Shown in pieces: positions 34,118 to 44,644 of a DNA stretch of 64,000 bases. The notes beneath the pieces were generated by a model. It had not been told where the DNA came from. It did no database searches and saw only the letters and a program-made list of their open reading frames with translations. The stretch comes from Lithobates sylvaticus (Eukaryota > Chordata > Amphibia > Anura > Ranidae), in NCBI GenBank assembly GCA_028564925.1, contig CM053026.1, positions 644,353,354 to 644,417,353 on the forward strand, in the 5' to 3' direction. The position numbers and the translations under genes were made by a program. Position 1 is the first letter of the stretch; each line of letters opens with the position of its first letter.

Positions 34118-34568
34118 TTAAAGGGGTGTTCCGGGAAAAAAATTAAATAAATTAAAAGCCAGCAGCTACACATACTGCAGCTGATGGCTTTTAATAAATG
34201 GACACTTACCTGTCCTGCAGTCCCTTGATGTCGGCACCGCAGCTGATGTCTCCATCAGGTGTCAGGTGCTGCCGCCACCATTGCGGGTAAGGTAACCCAG
34301 CAGTGTAGCCTTTCGGCTTCACGCCGGGAACCCTACTGCGCATGCGTGAGACCCCGCTCCTCTCTCCTATTAGCCCGGCGACCGAGGGAGGAGGAGGGGC
34401 CCCGCGGTGACATCACGGCCGCATCCGCGCCGCGGCGCACTTCCGGAAGTGGGAAAGGATACCTGTCTGTCCCCCCCTCCCCCCCCCAAAAGGTGCCAAT
34501 TGTGACACCAGAAGGGGGGAGGAATCCGATGAGCGGAAGTTCCACTTTAGGGTGGAGCTCCGCTTTAA
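34118..34568. mobile_element. TTAA-flanked MITE, AGCGG-GTTCC family, copy 3 (inverted)
   Basis: TTAA at 34118-34121 and 34565-34568 enclose AGGGGTGTTCCGGG and the inverted AGCGGAGCTCCACC. Internal order is opposite to 17829-18291: TTAATAAATGGACACTTACC, then GCATGCG, then ACTTCCGGAAGTG, then GGTGCCAATTGTGACACC. Two poly-C runs lie at 34471-34488. The open frame across it is not a gene. Confidence 0.82.
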
Positions 34569-35554
34569 TTAGGCCATAACAAATACAATATGTGAGCGTG
34601 TTATCAAAATGCATAAGTGGGAAGTGCAAACAAAATGTCAAGTCAATCAATAGACCATTTTCTAGACTTAAAAATTGTTGCTTTATGTAAAATGTTTATT
34701 GCAGCTCAAAATTGCCTAAATTATGGGGAAAAGTACAAAAATATAGCCATATATAGTTATAAGTAGGTTGGCTGCACCCATCTCCTGAGTGTCCATATTC
34801 AGAGAAGCCACCCATATGCATTAAAGAACTGATGAATGGGGAAGGGGTGGCAGTTTTGGGTAAGGTTTGAGCTGAACACTACAGAAAGTGGTGAGGTTCA
34901 AACTCAACTTGAACTCTGTATAGATATTCAGGTGATCAAATCTCTGGGTCTGTTGATCGATGGACTTGCAATTTTACTGAAGGTCACCCCTAGGTAGTTT
35001 CACATGGTGGAATTCTCCAGTTTTGTGACCGGTTTGAGTCCTGGTGTTTTCACCCTATGCTTATCAATCACTGCTGCTTGCCATATTTCTTAGTCAAGTC
35101 AGTAAGGAAAATGCTACATTCTGGCATTATTTTTCACTAACCAGCATAGGTGATCTTACTCTCTGGCTTGGAATTTTCGACTGCTGTGCAGGGGGGGGGG
35201 TATTGGATATTTAATATAAAAGAGGGCTACCCTTAATAGAGCACAGTAGAGCTTAAAAATATATAGTAGGCTTTCATTAAATGTTTGTGATGCAAATTGT
35301 TTTTTATGTTTACTTTGAATTTTTCTTGACACTCATTACTGCTGCGAGGCAATTATACGCTACCTAATTCCATTCTATGCATTGTGACTGCTGTATATAG
35401 ACAAGTCCTTACAAGTGAACTGCCTGACTGAAGATATGGATAACTTGTGCATAGAACATGCAGTCCTTTGCCACATTTTATGTTCAGAGGTTTTTATTTT
35501 GTATGTCAGCCTAATCAAATACTATCTTAATTTGTGTATATTGTATTGTCACCA
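34569..35554. other. Intronic DNA without recognised genes
   Basis: No repeat family or conserved frame recognised. Confidence 0.4.
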
Positions 35555-35780
35555 TTAAACCCTTACAAACCACTTTGACCTACAGGTAAGCCTAGATTAA
35601 GGCTTACCTGTAGGTCCAAGAAATATCTGCTAAACCTACACGGTTTAGGAGATATTTGAAAAAAGACAGGCACTGCTGTCTATGGCGCATGCACTGTGCG
35701 ATGCATAGTAGTCCATCATGCTTTACCTTTGCAGGGAAACAAAGCGGAAGTAAACCCATTAGAGTTTACTTCCTCTTTAA
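35555..35780. mobile_element. Hairpin-rich repeat bounded by TTAA
   Basis: TTAA occurs at 35555 and 35777. Inside is a perfect 16-bp inverted repeat with a 6-nt loop: ACCTACAGGTAAGCCT at 35578-35593 and AGGCTTACCTGTAGGT at 35600-35615. A second hairpin GGAAGTAAAC/GTTTACTTCC lies at 35749-35774. The ends are less similar to each other than in the other TTAA elements, so the mobile-element call is tentative. Confidence 0.5.
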
Positions 35781-35784
35781 TGCC

Positions 35785-36012
35785 CCCTCCACCAAATGAT
35801 TTGGACCAGTGCAGAAAGCAAGGTCCAGAAAAACATGGAAGAGGAAGTTTGGGATGGAGTAACTTGACTGGCCTGCGCAGAGTCCTTACTTCAACGCAAT
35901 AGAGCACCTTTTGGGATGAATTGAAGGGGAGACTGCGAGCCAGGGTGGGCCAACTCAAACTTCATGTGAGTGTAAAGGCAGGCGTCCCAATACTTTTGGT
36001 AATATAGTGTAA
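35785..36012 (+). mobile_element. Tc1-like element, 3' fragment
   Basis: The sequence includes GCACCTTTTGGGATGAATTG (the His-Leu-Trp-Asp-Glu-Leu block after the last catalytic residue) and ends GGCGTCCCAATACTTTTGGT, a known style of Tc1 terminal repeat. The fragment is 5'-truncated and internally deleted. Confidence 0.75.
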
Positions 36013-36219
36013 ATTGACGTCAGCAAAAGTACTGCCTGTTTTCAGAAGCAACAGAACCCAGGTTTACATGGTGCAGAGAAGTTCACCGCAGCTCGGCACA
36101 AAGTTCATATCCTCTATAGTCTATACACTCAACATCAATGCATGTTCAATTATGGAAATTCACTGTTCGGGTTTATTGTGTCTCCAAGACAGCAGAACAC
36201 CCACCGGGGCTCCTTCTAA

Positions 36220-36645
36220 GGCCCCTTTCACACTGGGGCGTTTTTTAAGGTGCTACAGCGCTAAAAATAGCGCCTGTACAGCGCCTGAAAAAATCCGGCC
36301 CCATTCACTCCAGTGTGAAAGCCGGCGGGCATTCACACTGGAGCGGTGCGCCAGCAGGACGGTCAAAGTCTTGCTAGCGGCAGCTTTGGAGCGGTGAAGG
36401 AGCGGTGTATTCACCGCTCCTATAACACTCCTACCCATTGAAATCAATGGGACATCGTGGCAATACCGCCGCAAAGCGATGCGGCGGCGCTTTGCGGGGG
36501 GTTTTAAACCCTTTTTCGGTCGCTAGCGGGGGTTAAAACCGCAGCGCTAGCGGCCACATACCGCGGCAAAAACTACGGTAAAGCAGCGCTGAATATAGCG
36601 CTGCTTTACTGCCGACGCCGCACCCGCCCCAGTGTGAAAGGGGCC
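36220..36645. mobile_element. GC-rich MITE, GGCCCCTTTCACAC family, copy 2
   Basis: GGCCCCTTTCACACTGGGGC at the left and the inverted same sequence at the right bound it. The internal order is reversed relative to 9181-9584. The CAATGGGA block, GCGGCGCTTTGCGG and the GGTAAAGCAGCGCTGAATA/TAGCGCTGCTTTAC hairpin are shared. TAA precedes and TTA follows. Confidence 0.82.
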
Positions 36646-36913
36646 TTATGCATTTCACACACAGAGAGCTTACTTGGAGCGTTTCTGTTTCTTATCTAGG
36701 TTTTCTTTAGGCTGACCAAGTTACCATAAAGCAAATGATTAAGCATGTATAGATGAAGATTGTATGAAGGTCAACATTCACGTACTCCTTGTAATGTTGT
36801 TTTTTTGGCTTTTTTTTTTTTTTTTCTTGAGAAGGCATAAGCCATGAGCTTAAACCTAAAAATGTTTACCGTAAATAAATTAACAGCTTTAATCTTGCCT
36901 TTGTTTTGTGCAG

Positions 36914-37128
36914 TATCTGCATCCAGTACCTGTGAGACATTAGAAAAGGAGAAGAATGACCTACTGATTGCTTATGAGGGTATCCTACAAAAAGTGAAAG
37001 ATGAGCACATTGCTGAATTGTCTGACCTGGAGGAGAAGCTCAAGCAGTTCTACACAGGAGAGTGCGAAAAACTACAGACCATCTTCATTGAGGAAGCCGA
37101 GAAGTACAAGAATGAGCTTCAAGAGAAG
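36914..37128 (+). CDS. MTUS1: MTUS1 exon, residues 23-94
   Basis: The exon is 215 nt, bounded by TTTTGTGCAG|TATCTG and CAAGAGAAG|gtaaac. It completes the split Val codon and encodes the coiled coil [20 protein letters not shown] ... [13 protein letters not shown]. It corresponds to the human stretch with TASTTCEKLEKARNEL and [14 protein letters not shown], including the diagnostic Glu-Glu-Ala-Glu-Lys-Tyr-Lys. It ends in phase 0. An ATG at 36844 reads in frame through the acceptor, but the upstream sequence is the polypyrimidine tract. Confidence 0.95.
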
Positions 37129-37259
37129 GTAAACTTTGCTTGGTGGATGAGACCATTGTTGTCAATTATTTAATGCTTTCTGTGACCTTTGCTGTGGAAA
37201 CTTGCTTCTATTTGTTCTAGAGATCATTATTACCAAGACAGAAAGTGAGGGAAAATTAA

Positions 37260-38170
37260 AACTGGTGTAGGCAACTTTTGGGGGTTGGAGATCTAACTGG
37301 ACAACATGGAAGAGATCAAAGGTCCCCGGACTGTGCCGCCCTTTTTATCAAGCTGAAGTTAGAAGCGGATTGGCTACCATGCACAGCTGCACCAGTCTTA
37401 CTAAATCACCCCATAGTGTGTCAGTGGGCTCACCATATTACTCCTCACAGTAGTGCCTTTTGCCCCCCCCCCCCCCTACACATTACCTCCAAGAGTAGTG
37501 TCCTGTGTGCAATCACCCCCCCCCCCCACAAAAATAATGTCCTCTGCCCCCTCACAACACACACACACACACATACAGTAGTGTCTTCTTTGGCCCCCCA
37601 CCCCCCTCCCAAAGCAGTGTCCTCGGCCCCCATAGCAGCATCCTCTGCTATCCTCCCCACGTACAAGGTAGTATCATCTGCCCCCCCCCCCCCCTTGCAG
37701 TGTGGAGGGGGTAGCACCTGCCCTATTTATACACACACACAAATCAAACCCCCCCAACACAACGCAGTGTACTAACTTCACTCTCCTACCTTACAGGTGT
37801 ACAACAGAGTGGAGAGCAGGAGGAGGCACAGTTCTATACAGAGGGCCGGAGCAAGAGCCACCGGAGTTATCGTTTAATATCAACAAGCTGGTGATTGGTT
37901 GCTAGGACTGCCCTACGTTCTAGCAACCTTTCACCTGCTGGTTAACTTGAAAGGTTAACTCCTACCCTCCATCCATAACTGTGCTGCCTCCTGCTCTCTG
38001 CTCTGCTGTGAGGATGAGATCAGCAGAGGCTGGGAAAAAGACCTTAGTGGGGCGACGTGGCAGTGCGGGCAGGACAGTGACCCGGAATGTAGTACACGGT
38101 TCAATGATTGGTAAATCAGAGATGTGTTTGCGATCTACCCATTACCTGCCCTTTATGGACAGGTCCTGAT
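37260..38170. repeat. C-rich low-complexity repeat region
   Basis: Degenerate units of about 35-45 bp combine a C run of 10-15 with CAGTAGTGTCCT-type text (37445-37720), with (CA)n at 37555-37575 and 37730-37741. A possible enclosing element is suggested by GGCAACTTTTGGGGG near 37270 and GCGATCTACCCATTACC near 38130, but the ends were not resolved. The 165-codon frame here is an artefact of the repeat. Confidence 0.6.
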
Positions 38171-38197
38171 CTAAAACATAAGTTGTCACCAGAGTAA

Positions 38198-38600
38198 GGT
38201 CCCATTCACACCTGAGTTTTTTTTGATGCTCGAAGCTCAGAAATGCTCAACAAGCCAAATCACAATGTTTTCAATGGCCCTTTTCGCATTTTTCACTTTG
38301 TAGAGTAACACCTGTTGCTCAATTAAAGTACCGGAGCTACGTTTTGGGCAGATAGGAGTGTTTTTGGCTCCATAGATTTCAATGGAAACATGCAAGAATG
38401 CATGACGTGTGTTTTTATGAGCGTTTTCTGGCCAAACAGCAGTGCTTTTCATTTCTTAAAACAAAAACGCCTGAAGCTTGAATACAGATGGAAAACGCTT
38501 CTAAATTGAAATACTTGTATATGCTTGCAAGAACGCTGAAAAACACTCAAATAACGCCTGAAAGTCTCTCTGCTCGGTGTGAGAAATGTTCTGGTGGTGA
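38198..38600. mobile_element. MITE-like repeat, TTCACAC-ended
   Basis: AAGGTCCCATTCACACCTGAG at the left resembles the ends of other TTCACAC MITEs, and GCTCGGTGTGAGAA marks the probable right side. The interior is full of AACGC/GCGTT motifs. Boundaries are approximate. Confidence 0.5.
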
Positions 38601-38821
38601 CTGTCTATGCTGGGATTTCCTATATTTTTGTATGATTTCTTCTAATATTGCCTCTGTCTCCAGGACATGAAGTTGCGGGAAATCTTCCTAATGGGGAGAC
38701 TGCAAAAAATAAACTAATTAGGTTGACAAATAGCCTGTCTATCGAAAGGGGGGAAAAAAGGGTTGAGCAGTGCATACACTTAAATGTGGTAAATCTAAAT
38801 ATCTCGTATTACTGCTTACAG

Positions 38822-38927
38822 GTTGATGATCTGAATTGCACTCATGAAGCCTACAGGCTAGCAGCTGAAGTTAGTCATGCTGACGATCTAGAACACATAA
38901 AGAGCGAATATGACAAGTCCTTGACAG
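38822..38927 (+). CDS. MTUS1: MTUS1 exon, residues 95-129
   Basis: The exon is 106 nt, bounded by TGCTTACAG|GTTGAT and TTGACAG|gtatga, and encodes VDDLNCTHEAYRLAAEVSHA then DDLEHIKSEYDKSLT. It aligns with the human FDNLNAAHETSKLEIEASHS segment. It leaves one base of a split Glu codon that is completed in the next exon. Confidence 0.94.
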
Positions 38928-39346
38928 GTATGATATTTTATCTAATGCTGATGATTGAGTTCTGAATCACACCTGGTTGTCAGTTAAAATTATATTTTTA
39001 TTCAACATCAGCGCTTGGTGCAATAGAGACCATTGACTCTTGCATGATTCTAACTGTGCCTCTGGGGACTTAGCGGTGTGATTCGCATTAACTGTCATCT
39101 TAGTGGCAGTGGTAGATTTAGCTGGAATGGGGCAGCTTGCCTTTTGAATAACGCTAGTGAAATGCCAAAAACCATTAACCACCAAATGCCATGGATGATG
39201 TATTGAGCAGCCCAACTGTTTTAGCTCTTCAGTGGATCCCTTCAAATCTTTATTTTCATTCCACAGAAATTTGCTTCTACAATTGTTTTACGATCTCAAA
39301 TATGGGACAATCTTTGCCTATGTAACATGTTCATCCTTTTCCCTAG

Positions 39347-39420
39347 AACTGAAAGGCAGCCAAGAACGCGAGAATAAAGTTTTAGAGGACTCCTTTAAAG
39401 AAAAACAAGCGGAGCTAGAG
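39347..39420 (+). CDS. MTUS1: MTUS1 exon, residues 130-154
   Basis: The exon is 74 nt after acceptor TTTTCCCTAG, encoding ELKGSQERENKVLEDSFKEK then QAELE. The reading frame and the next exon require the donor GAG|gttgta at 39421, which is weak at positions +3 to +5. If this donor were skipped, the frame would stop within 20 codons in AT-rich intron. The alignment to human (LEDLLSEKQESLEKQI) shows no missing residues across the junction, which supports use of this donor. Confidence 0.9.
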
Positions 39421-39520
39421 GTTGTAATAATAAAAAAAATAAAAAAAAATAAAAATCAATTTTTCTACTTTAAGTAGATACATTACCTAAACCTAGATTT
39501 CCCTTTCTATCTTTCACAAG

Positions 39521-39619
39521 AAAAAAATAGAGGAACTGAAACAGGAGAATGAATTTCTAAAGGAGAAACTAAGAGTTGAGGAAGAACAAAGAAAACAATC
39601 CAAAGAGAAAACCACACAG
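39521..39619 (+). CDS. MTUS1: MTUS1 exon, residues 155-187
   Basis: The exon is 99 nt (33 codons, phase 0 at both ends) between ATCTTTCACAAG and CACAG|gtcagt. It encodes KKIEELKQENEFLKEKLRVE then EEQRKQSKEKTTQ, a highly charged coiled-coil segment equivalent to the human NDLKSENDALNEKLKSEEQK. The intron before it is only 100 bp. Confidence 0.94.
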
Positions 39620-40305
39620 GTCAGTATTTCCTCTGTTATGCCCTCCTGATCCGTTGTTATTCAATATGACCTGCCCCCCCCTACAACAACATGGCATGCT
39701 GCTGCATAGTCTAATTGACCTGCGGTATGCTACTGTGGTGGATGAAAAAATGATTGCATGTAAACTACCTGTGCAGTAGGGTACCAGTATCAGAGGCATT
39801 CAGTCTTGGCTGGTTATCCAACAGGATCCTTGGAGACTAGCTCAGGTGTTCTTGTACAACTAGGATAAGGTAAGGGGTGCTATTTTAGGAATGATGGGAG
39901 TACCGTTGGTTACAGACTTTGAGACACTTTTTAATTTCTTTAGATATAATAAGGGAGGGTTATAATCCCTGTTGACACCTGTTGTTTTACCATCTGTGTC
40001 TCATTGGTGAGACTCTCTTCACTTCCTGTCCTATAGACAAAACAAAGTGGGATGAAACCCTGATTGTCACAAAAACTAGTGTCCCTAGTGGAAGATTTCC
40101 CATTTTACTGTTGGACAACCCATTATTTGGGACTTTCTTTCAGTGATGAGGCGTCATCTGCGTAGACACCCATTTCTCTAGAGCCTGCTGGAGAGATGTA
40201 GTAACACACTTTCCCAGCAGATTACCTCTTCTGGCAAGTAATAATCATCAAGGTTACAATGCTCATGGTGGAATAACCAGTATTTTTTTTTTTTATTCTG
40301 TGCAG

Positions 40306-40422
40306 AAGAACCCCCAGGTGATGTATCTGCAACAGGAACTGGAGAGTCTAAAGGCCGTTTTGGAAATTAAAAACGAGAAATTACATCAACAAGACAAAAA
40401 ACTGATGCAGATCGAGAAATTG
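40306..40422 (+). CDS. MTUS1: MTUS1 exon, residues 188-226
   Basis: The exon is 117 nt (39 codons, phase 0-0) between TTCTGTGCAG and AAATTG|gtaagc. The peptide [20 protein letters not shown] then [19 protein letters not shown] is the most conserved part of the MTUS family; the core [20 protein letters not shown] is identical to the recalled human sequence. This alone identifies the gene as MTUS1-like. Distinction from the paralogue MTUS2 rests on the last exon. Confidence 0.96.
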
Positions 40423-41540
40423 GTAAGCGTTTTCATCAGTTTCCTTTTGGGTAGGGACCATTTACATTCCCTGCCATTCTGTTCTTCCCTTGAAGAATAA
40501 CATACACATTTTTTTGCAGGTAACAGACAGTCAAAAATTGATGTCTGGGTTGACTGTTCATATCACTGCACTGAAATGCAGTGGGGGGGGTTAAGGGGAA
40601 TATTTCTGCACCATTTATGTTTCTGCAACTGCACTCATTAAGTAAGCCCATTACTGATATGCATATAAGATGCAAGGTGCATTTCTTTTTTGTTCATTGA
40701 GGGAAACAGGAATTCTTAGACTGTTAGGCTTATTCTGGCGCCTACAGAGGAAATGAACACTGGCACCAAAAAAAAAAAAACTGCCCAGTACAGGATAACC
40801 CCACCTAAAGGCATCATGCCTCAGTTTTTGCTAGTGTGTCAAGGAGGGTGGACGTGTTTTTGTTTAGTTTTGCGCTTTTTGTTCATTTGGAAGTTTGTTG
40901 TTTTCTAGTATCAGCAGCTTCTGGTGAATTCATGCCAGGTAGTAAAATCCTGGAAGTCTCCCCAGTCAGCCTGCAAGTGCTGGAGGGTTTGTGGGATACT
41001 GAAAATCCTTGAAGTATACCCAGTTAACAAACGAGTGCAGGTTTTCTTTTTTTTCAATGGATGTCTTTGTGACAGCTTTGAATTTCTATTGTCAGCGACT
41101 AGTAGATTCAGGCCAGTTATGAAAATCCTAGTCCACTCTCCAGTGTTAGCCAAGCTGTGTAGGTGCCTAGTTCATTATCTATACTGGTGGTTTCTCTGCG
41201 ACAGACCTTGAGTTGGCAGTGGCTACCCATCTGTTCCAGTTCACACCGAACTCAGCTATTCAGGTCAAGCCTGTAAGTCTATGGAATCATTTTTAAGTCA
41301 TCTGTCCAGAGCTGAAGTGGTTTTCCTGTTCCGTTATTTCCTACTCACTATGTGAGGGCTCTCCTGTGCCTCTGGTTTTCTAGCTCAGTGTCATTGCCCC
41401 AGTTTCTGTGGCAGAATGGTTCCATAAGTTTTAGTCCAACTTGTTCTCATACCAAAAAGGGGGTATTTGTCCAATCTTTGATCGCAAAGTATTGATAGTC
41501 TCCATTTGAATTCAGAAATTCCAAATGGAACCCACCATAT

Positions 41541-43442
41541 ACAGGTCCAGCTCCTAAAATTTGAATATCATCAAAAAGTTAGTGTTACTAAACCCACAAC
41601 AGTAAAATCTGTCTGTATATGCAGAATAGCATGCTTGTTATACTCACTGTAGAACCTAAGGGGTTAATACTCTTTGATCCTGTATGCACAGATCATTCCC
41701 CTCCTGCAGGGTCTCTCCGTGCAAGGCCAGATAGTGGTCCCCCTGCACATGCTCAGTTTGGTCTCTATTTCTGGAGAAAATATTTCCTTTTTGAGCTGAG
41801 CTTTTCAGGTCACATGAATCACACATGTGGGCGTGTATACAGATCCTAAATGACAGCCCAGTCCCTCCCTCCTCCTCCATGCCTAGTAACTAAAAAAAAA
41901 AGCATAGTGGGTGGGATGTCACATCTTGATGGATGATCCGCCCCCCATATAACAGTATGAGGACACAGGCTATAGTGGAAATCTCCCCCTACCTGAACAC
42001 TCAGGCGGACCCTGCAGTTTATCACGTGAATGTGGTATACAGATCAGACAAAAAGGTATATAGTGGCAGTATTTTAATGTAAAAAGATTTATAAGCTAAA
42101 ATTTGAATATTACATAAGACCAATCCAAAAAAAAAAAGGATTTTTAATACAGAAATGTTGGCTTACTGAAAAGTATGTCCAGTATAGTAGGCACTCAATA
42201 CTTGGTTGGGGCTCCTTTTGCATGAATTACTGCATCAATGCAGCGTGGCATGGAAGCAATCAGCCTGTGGCACTGCTGAGGTTTTATGGAAGCCCAGATT
42301 GCTTTTGATGGCCTTTAGCTTGTTTGTGTTGTTGGGTCTGGTGTCTCATCTTCCTCTTGACAATACCTCACAGATTCTCTATGGGGTTTAGGTCAGGCAA
42401 TTTTGCTGGCCAATCAAGCACAGCGATACCATGATCATTAAACCAGGTATTGGTACTTTTGCAAGTGTGGGCAGGTGCCAAGACCTGCTAGAAAATAATA
42501 TCAGCATCTCCATAAAGCTGGTCAACAGAGGGAAGCATGAAATGCTCTAGAATTTCCTGGTAGAGGGCTGCGATGACTTTGGACTTGATAAAACACAGTG
42601 GACCAACACCAGCAGATGACTTGGCTCCCCAAATCATCAGACTGTGGAAAATGTTGCATTTAATTTGGAAATTGAGGCCCCACAGTTTGGAGGAAGAGTG
42701 AAGAGACACAGAATTTAAGTTGCATGAGGTCCTGTGTGAAGTTTTCACAGTGATGATTTGGGAAGCCATGTTATCTGCTGGTGTCGGTCCAAAGTCAGCG
42801 CAGCCCTCTACCAGGAAATTCTAGAGCACTTCATGGTTCCCTCTGCTGACCATCTTTATGGAGATTCTGATTTTATTTTACAGCAGGACTTGGCACCTGC
42901 CCATGCTGCCAAAAGTACCAATAACTGGTTTAATGATCATGGTATCACTGTGCTTGATTGACCAGTAAACTCGCCTGACCTAAACCTCATAGAGAATCTG
43001 TAGGGTATTGTCAAGAGGAAGATGAAGACACCAGACCCAACAATGCAGACAAGCTGAAGGCCACTATCAAAGCAGTCTGGGCTTCAATAACACCTCAGCA
43101 GTGCCACAGGCTGATCGCTTCCAATCCACACTGCTTTGATGAGGTAATTCATGCAAAAGGAACCCCAACCAAGAATTGTGTGCATACTATACTGTATATT
43201 GAGATGCTTTTCAGTAAGCCAACATCTCTGTATTAAAAATCTTCTTTTTATTGGTCTTATGTAATCTAATTTTCTGAGATACTCAATTTGGCGTATCTAG
43301 CCAGAATCATCAAAATTAAAAGAAAGAAATGCTTGAAATGTATCACTCTGTGTGTAACACATCTATAATCCATATGAGTTTCACTTTTTGAATTTAAATG
43401 AACTTTTTGATGATATTCTACTTTTATGAGATGCACCTGTAT
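41541..43442. mobile_element. Fold-back Tc1: two C-terminal halves, inserted in the DIRS fossil
   Basis: The outer ends are ACAGGTCCAGCTCCTAAAAT and ATGAGATGCACCTGTA, both followed inward by ATCATCAAAAAG or its inverse. The right arm (about 42770-43200) reads the C-terminal half of a Tc1 transposase on the plus strand: ALYQEILEHFMVPSADHLYG, HAAKSTNNWFNDHGITVLD, then a PVNSPDLNLIENL block interrupted by stops. The left arm (about 42180-42640) reads the same half on the minus strand. The N-terminal DNA-binding half is absent. The centre of symmetry is near 42700. Confidence 0.82.
41587..42060. mobile_element. Repeat inserted in the left arm of the fold-back Tc1
   Basis: The left arm has about 470 bp with no counterpart in the right arm, from ACCCACAACAGTAAAATC to about GGTATATAGTGGCAG. 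It contains ACTCACTGTAGAACCTAAGG and GATCCTGTATGCACAGATC. The family is not named. Confidence 0.5.
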
Positions 43443-44644
43443 TTCACTGCTTCTTTGCCAGGGACATTTTATGACTTCTGTGAACATCACAGATTGGTAC
43501 CTGCTTGTCCCCATTTTACCAGTGCATCTAAGCTTCTTACCTTTTGATGTGGGGACTCCACACACTACCAGTTGTGGCCCTGCCTTTTGGCCTCTCGTCT
43601 GTACCTCCTGGTGTTCACCACTTTTGCATAACAGTCTGGATGTTTTCCTTCGAGGAAGTTCCCTTAGCCCATTTTCACTCCAGACCTCTACAGTGTGACA
43701 TTCTGTCGCCATGCGACAAAAAAAAAAAGTCGTGTCCCTGGACAGATTGATTTATTTGCAACTGAGGAACAGGTTGTTATTTGCCTGGTGGCTCAGGAAG
43801 CTATCTCTGGTATCAGGGATGTCCTTCCTTCCCCTTTTCTTAAAGATCCTTATGACAGATGCCAGCCTTTCGAGCTGGGCGAGAGTCTAGGGCACCTTGT
43901 CAGTGCAGGGGACTTGGTCATTGGTGGAGTCTGTTCTTCCAATCAGCTTCTTCGAACTTCTGATTTGGTTGTCTGTCATTGGACCATCCTGTCCAAATTT
44001 AGTTGGTTGTATTCCATCACCATGGAGTTGTTCATCAGTAAAGAACTAGAATTGTCATTCCGACAAAGACAATTCAGATCTGTCCTGGGCAGGTGGTCCC
44101 ACTTCTTTCACCAGGTACTGACAATTAACAGGCACATTTAATTAATCAACAGCACCTGGACCCAGGGGAGTGGTCCCTACACCAGGTGGTTGGTTCCAGG
44201 ACATGTGTTGTAGGAGGGTTATGCCCAGTGCAGACCTCCAGGTTTGATAACTGGACAGTTTTGTCTGCAGGTACAGTGATTGTCTAGCAAAAGCACTGGG
44301 TGCTCAGTGGGATCAGTGGAGTCTCATCTATGCCATTCCTCCTCTGAAATGCCTACTTTGTGTGCTTTGCAGGATCCAGATGGAGAGCATGCAGTTAGTT
44401 AACAGCAGTTACCCTTCCCTTCTGTTGGACTGCTTTTGTATGTTCTGAGAGTCTTATGTCCCTCATTGGACGCTTAAGAGAAAATTAGATTTTTGTACTC
44501 ACCATAAAATTGCTTTCTTGGAGTCCTTTAAGGGACAAAGGTCCCTCCCCTCTTACACACCCTGCGTCTAAGGGCAGCTCCAATCTGGATGGCAGAGCAA
44601 TGGAATTACCCTTGGACAGCAGGGTAGTGTTTGGATGCACTAGA

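Larger units (their letters stand above)
4091..36913 (+). other. MTUS1: Giant MTUS1 intron (32.8 kb)
   Basis: The intron runs from GTAAGG at 4091 to GTTTTGTGCAG at 36913 and is phase 1. It is expanded by at least twenty mobile elements listed separately. No additional exon was recognised inside: the flanking exons join directly into the known protein sequence with no missing residues. Confidence 0.8.
40690..44640 (+). mobile_element. DIRS-type retroelement fossil, interrupted by a Tc1
   Basis: The left terminal region (about 40690-40900) and right terminal region (about 44450-44640) are typical of amphibian DIRS elements. Reverse-transcriptase homology is present on both sides of the Tc1 insertion (about 41430-41540 and 43445-43680), followed by an RNase H-like region to about 44100. 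The recombinase part is largely missing. The copy is old and broken many times (roughly ten or more disablements plus large deletions). It lies in the sense orientation of the host gene. Confidence 0.75.

Noticed and set aside
34259-34579. 106-codon Arg/Ser/Pro-rich frame
   Set aside because: It lies entirely in a TTAA-flanked MITE that is also present elsewhere in the window.
36014-36397. 127-codon frame
   Set aside because: It crosses the border of a MITE, and its second half is MITE sequence.
36844-36913. Possible alternative start with a signal-peptide-like [20 protein letters not shown] reading into the MTUS1 exon at 36914
   Set aside because: The stretch overlaps the polypyrimidine tract and branch region of a necessary acceptor, and hydrophobic codons are expected from T-rich sequence. 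No promoter context was seen.
37278-37775. 165-codon proline-rich frame
   Set aside because: It is produced by C-runs and CA repeats. It has no splice sites that would attach it to MTUS1.
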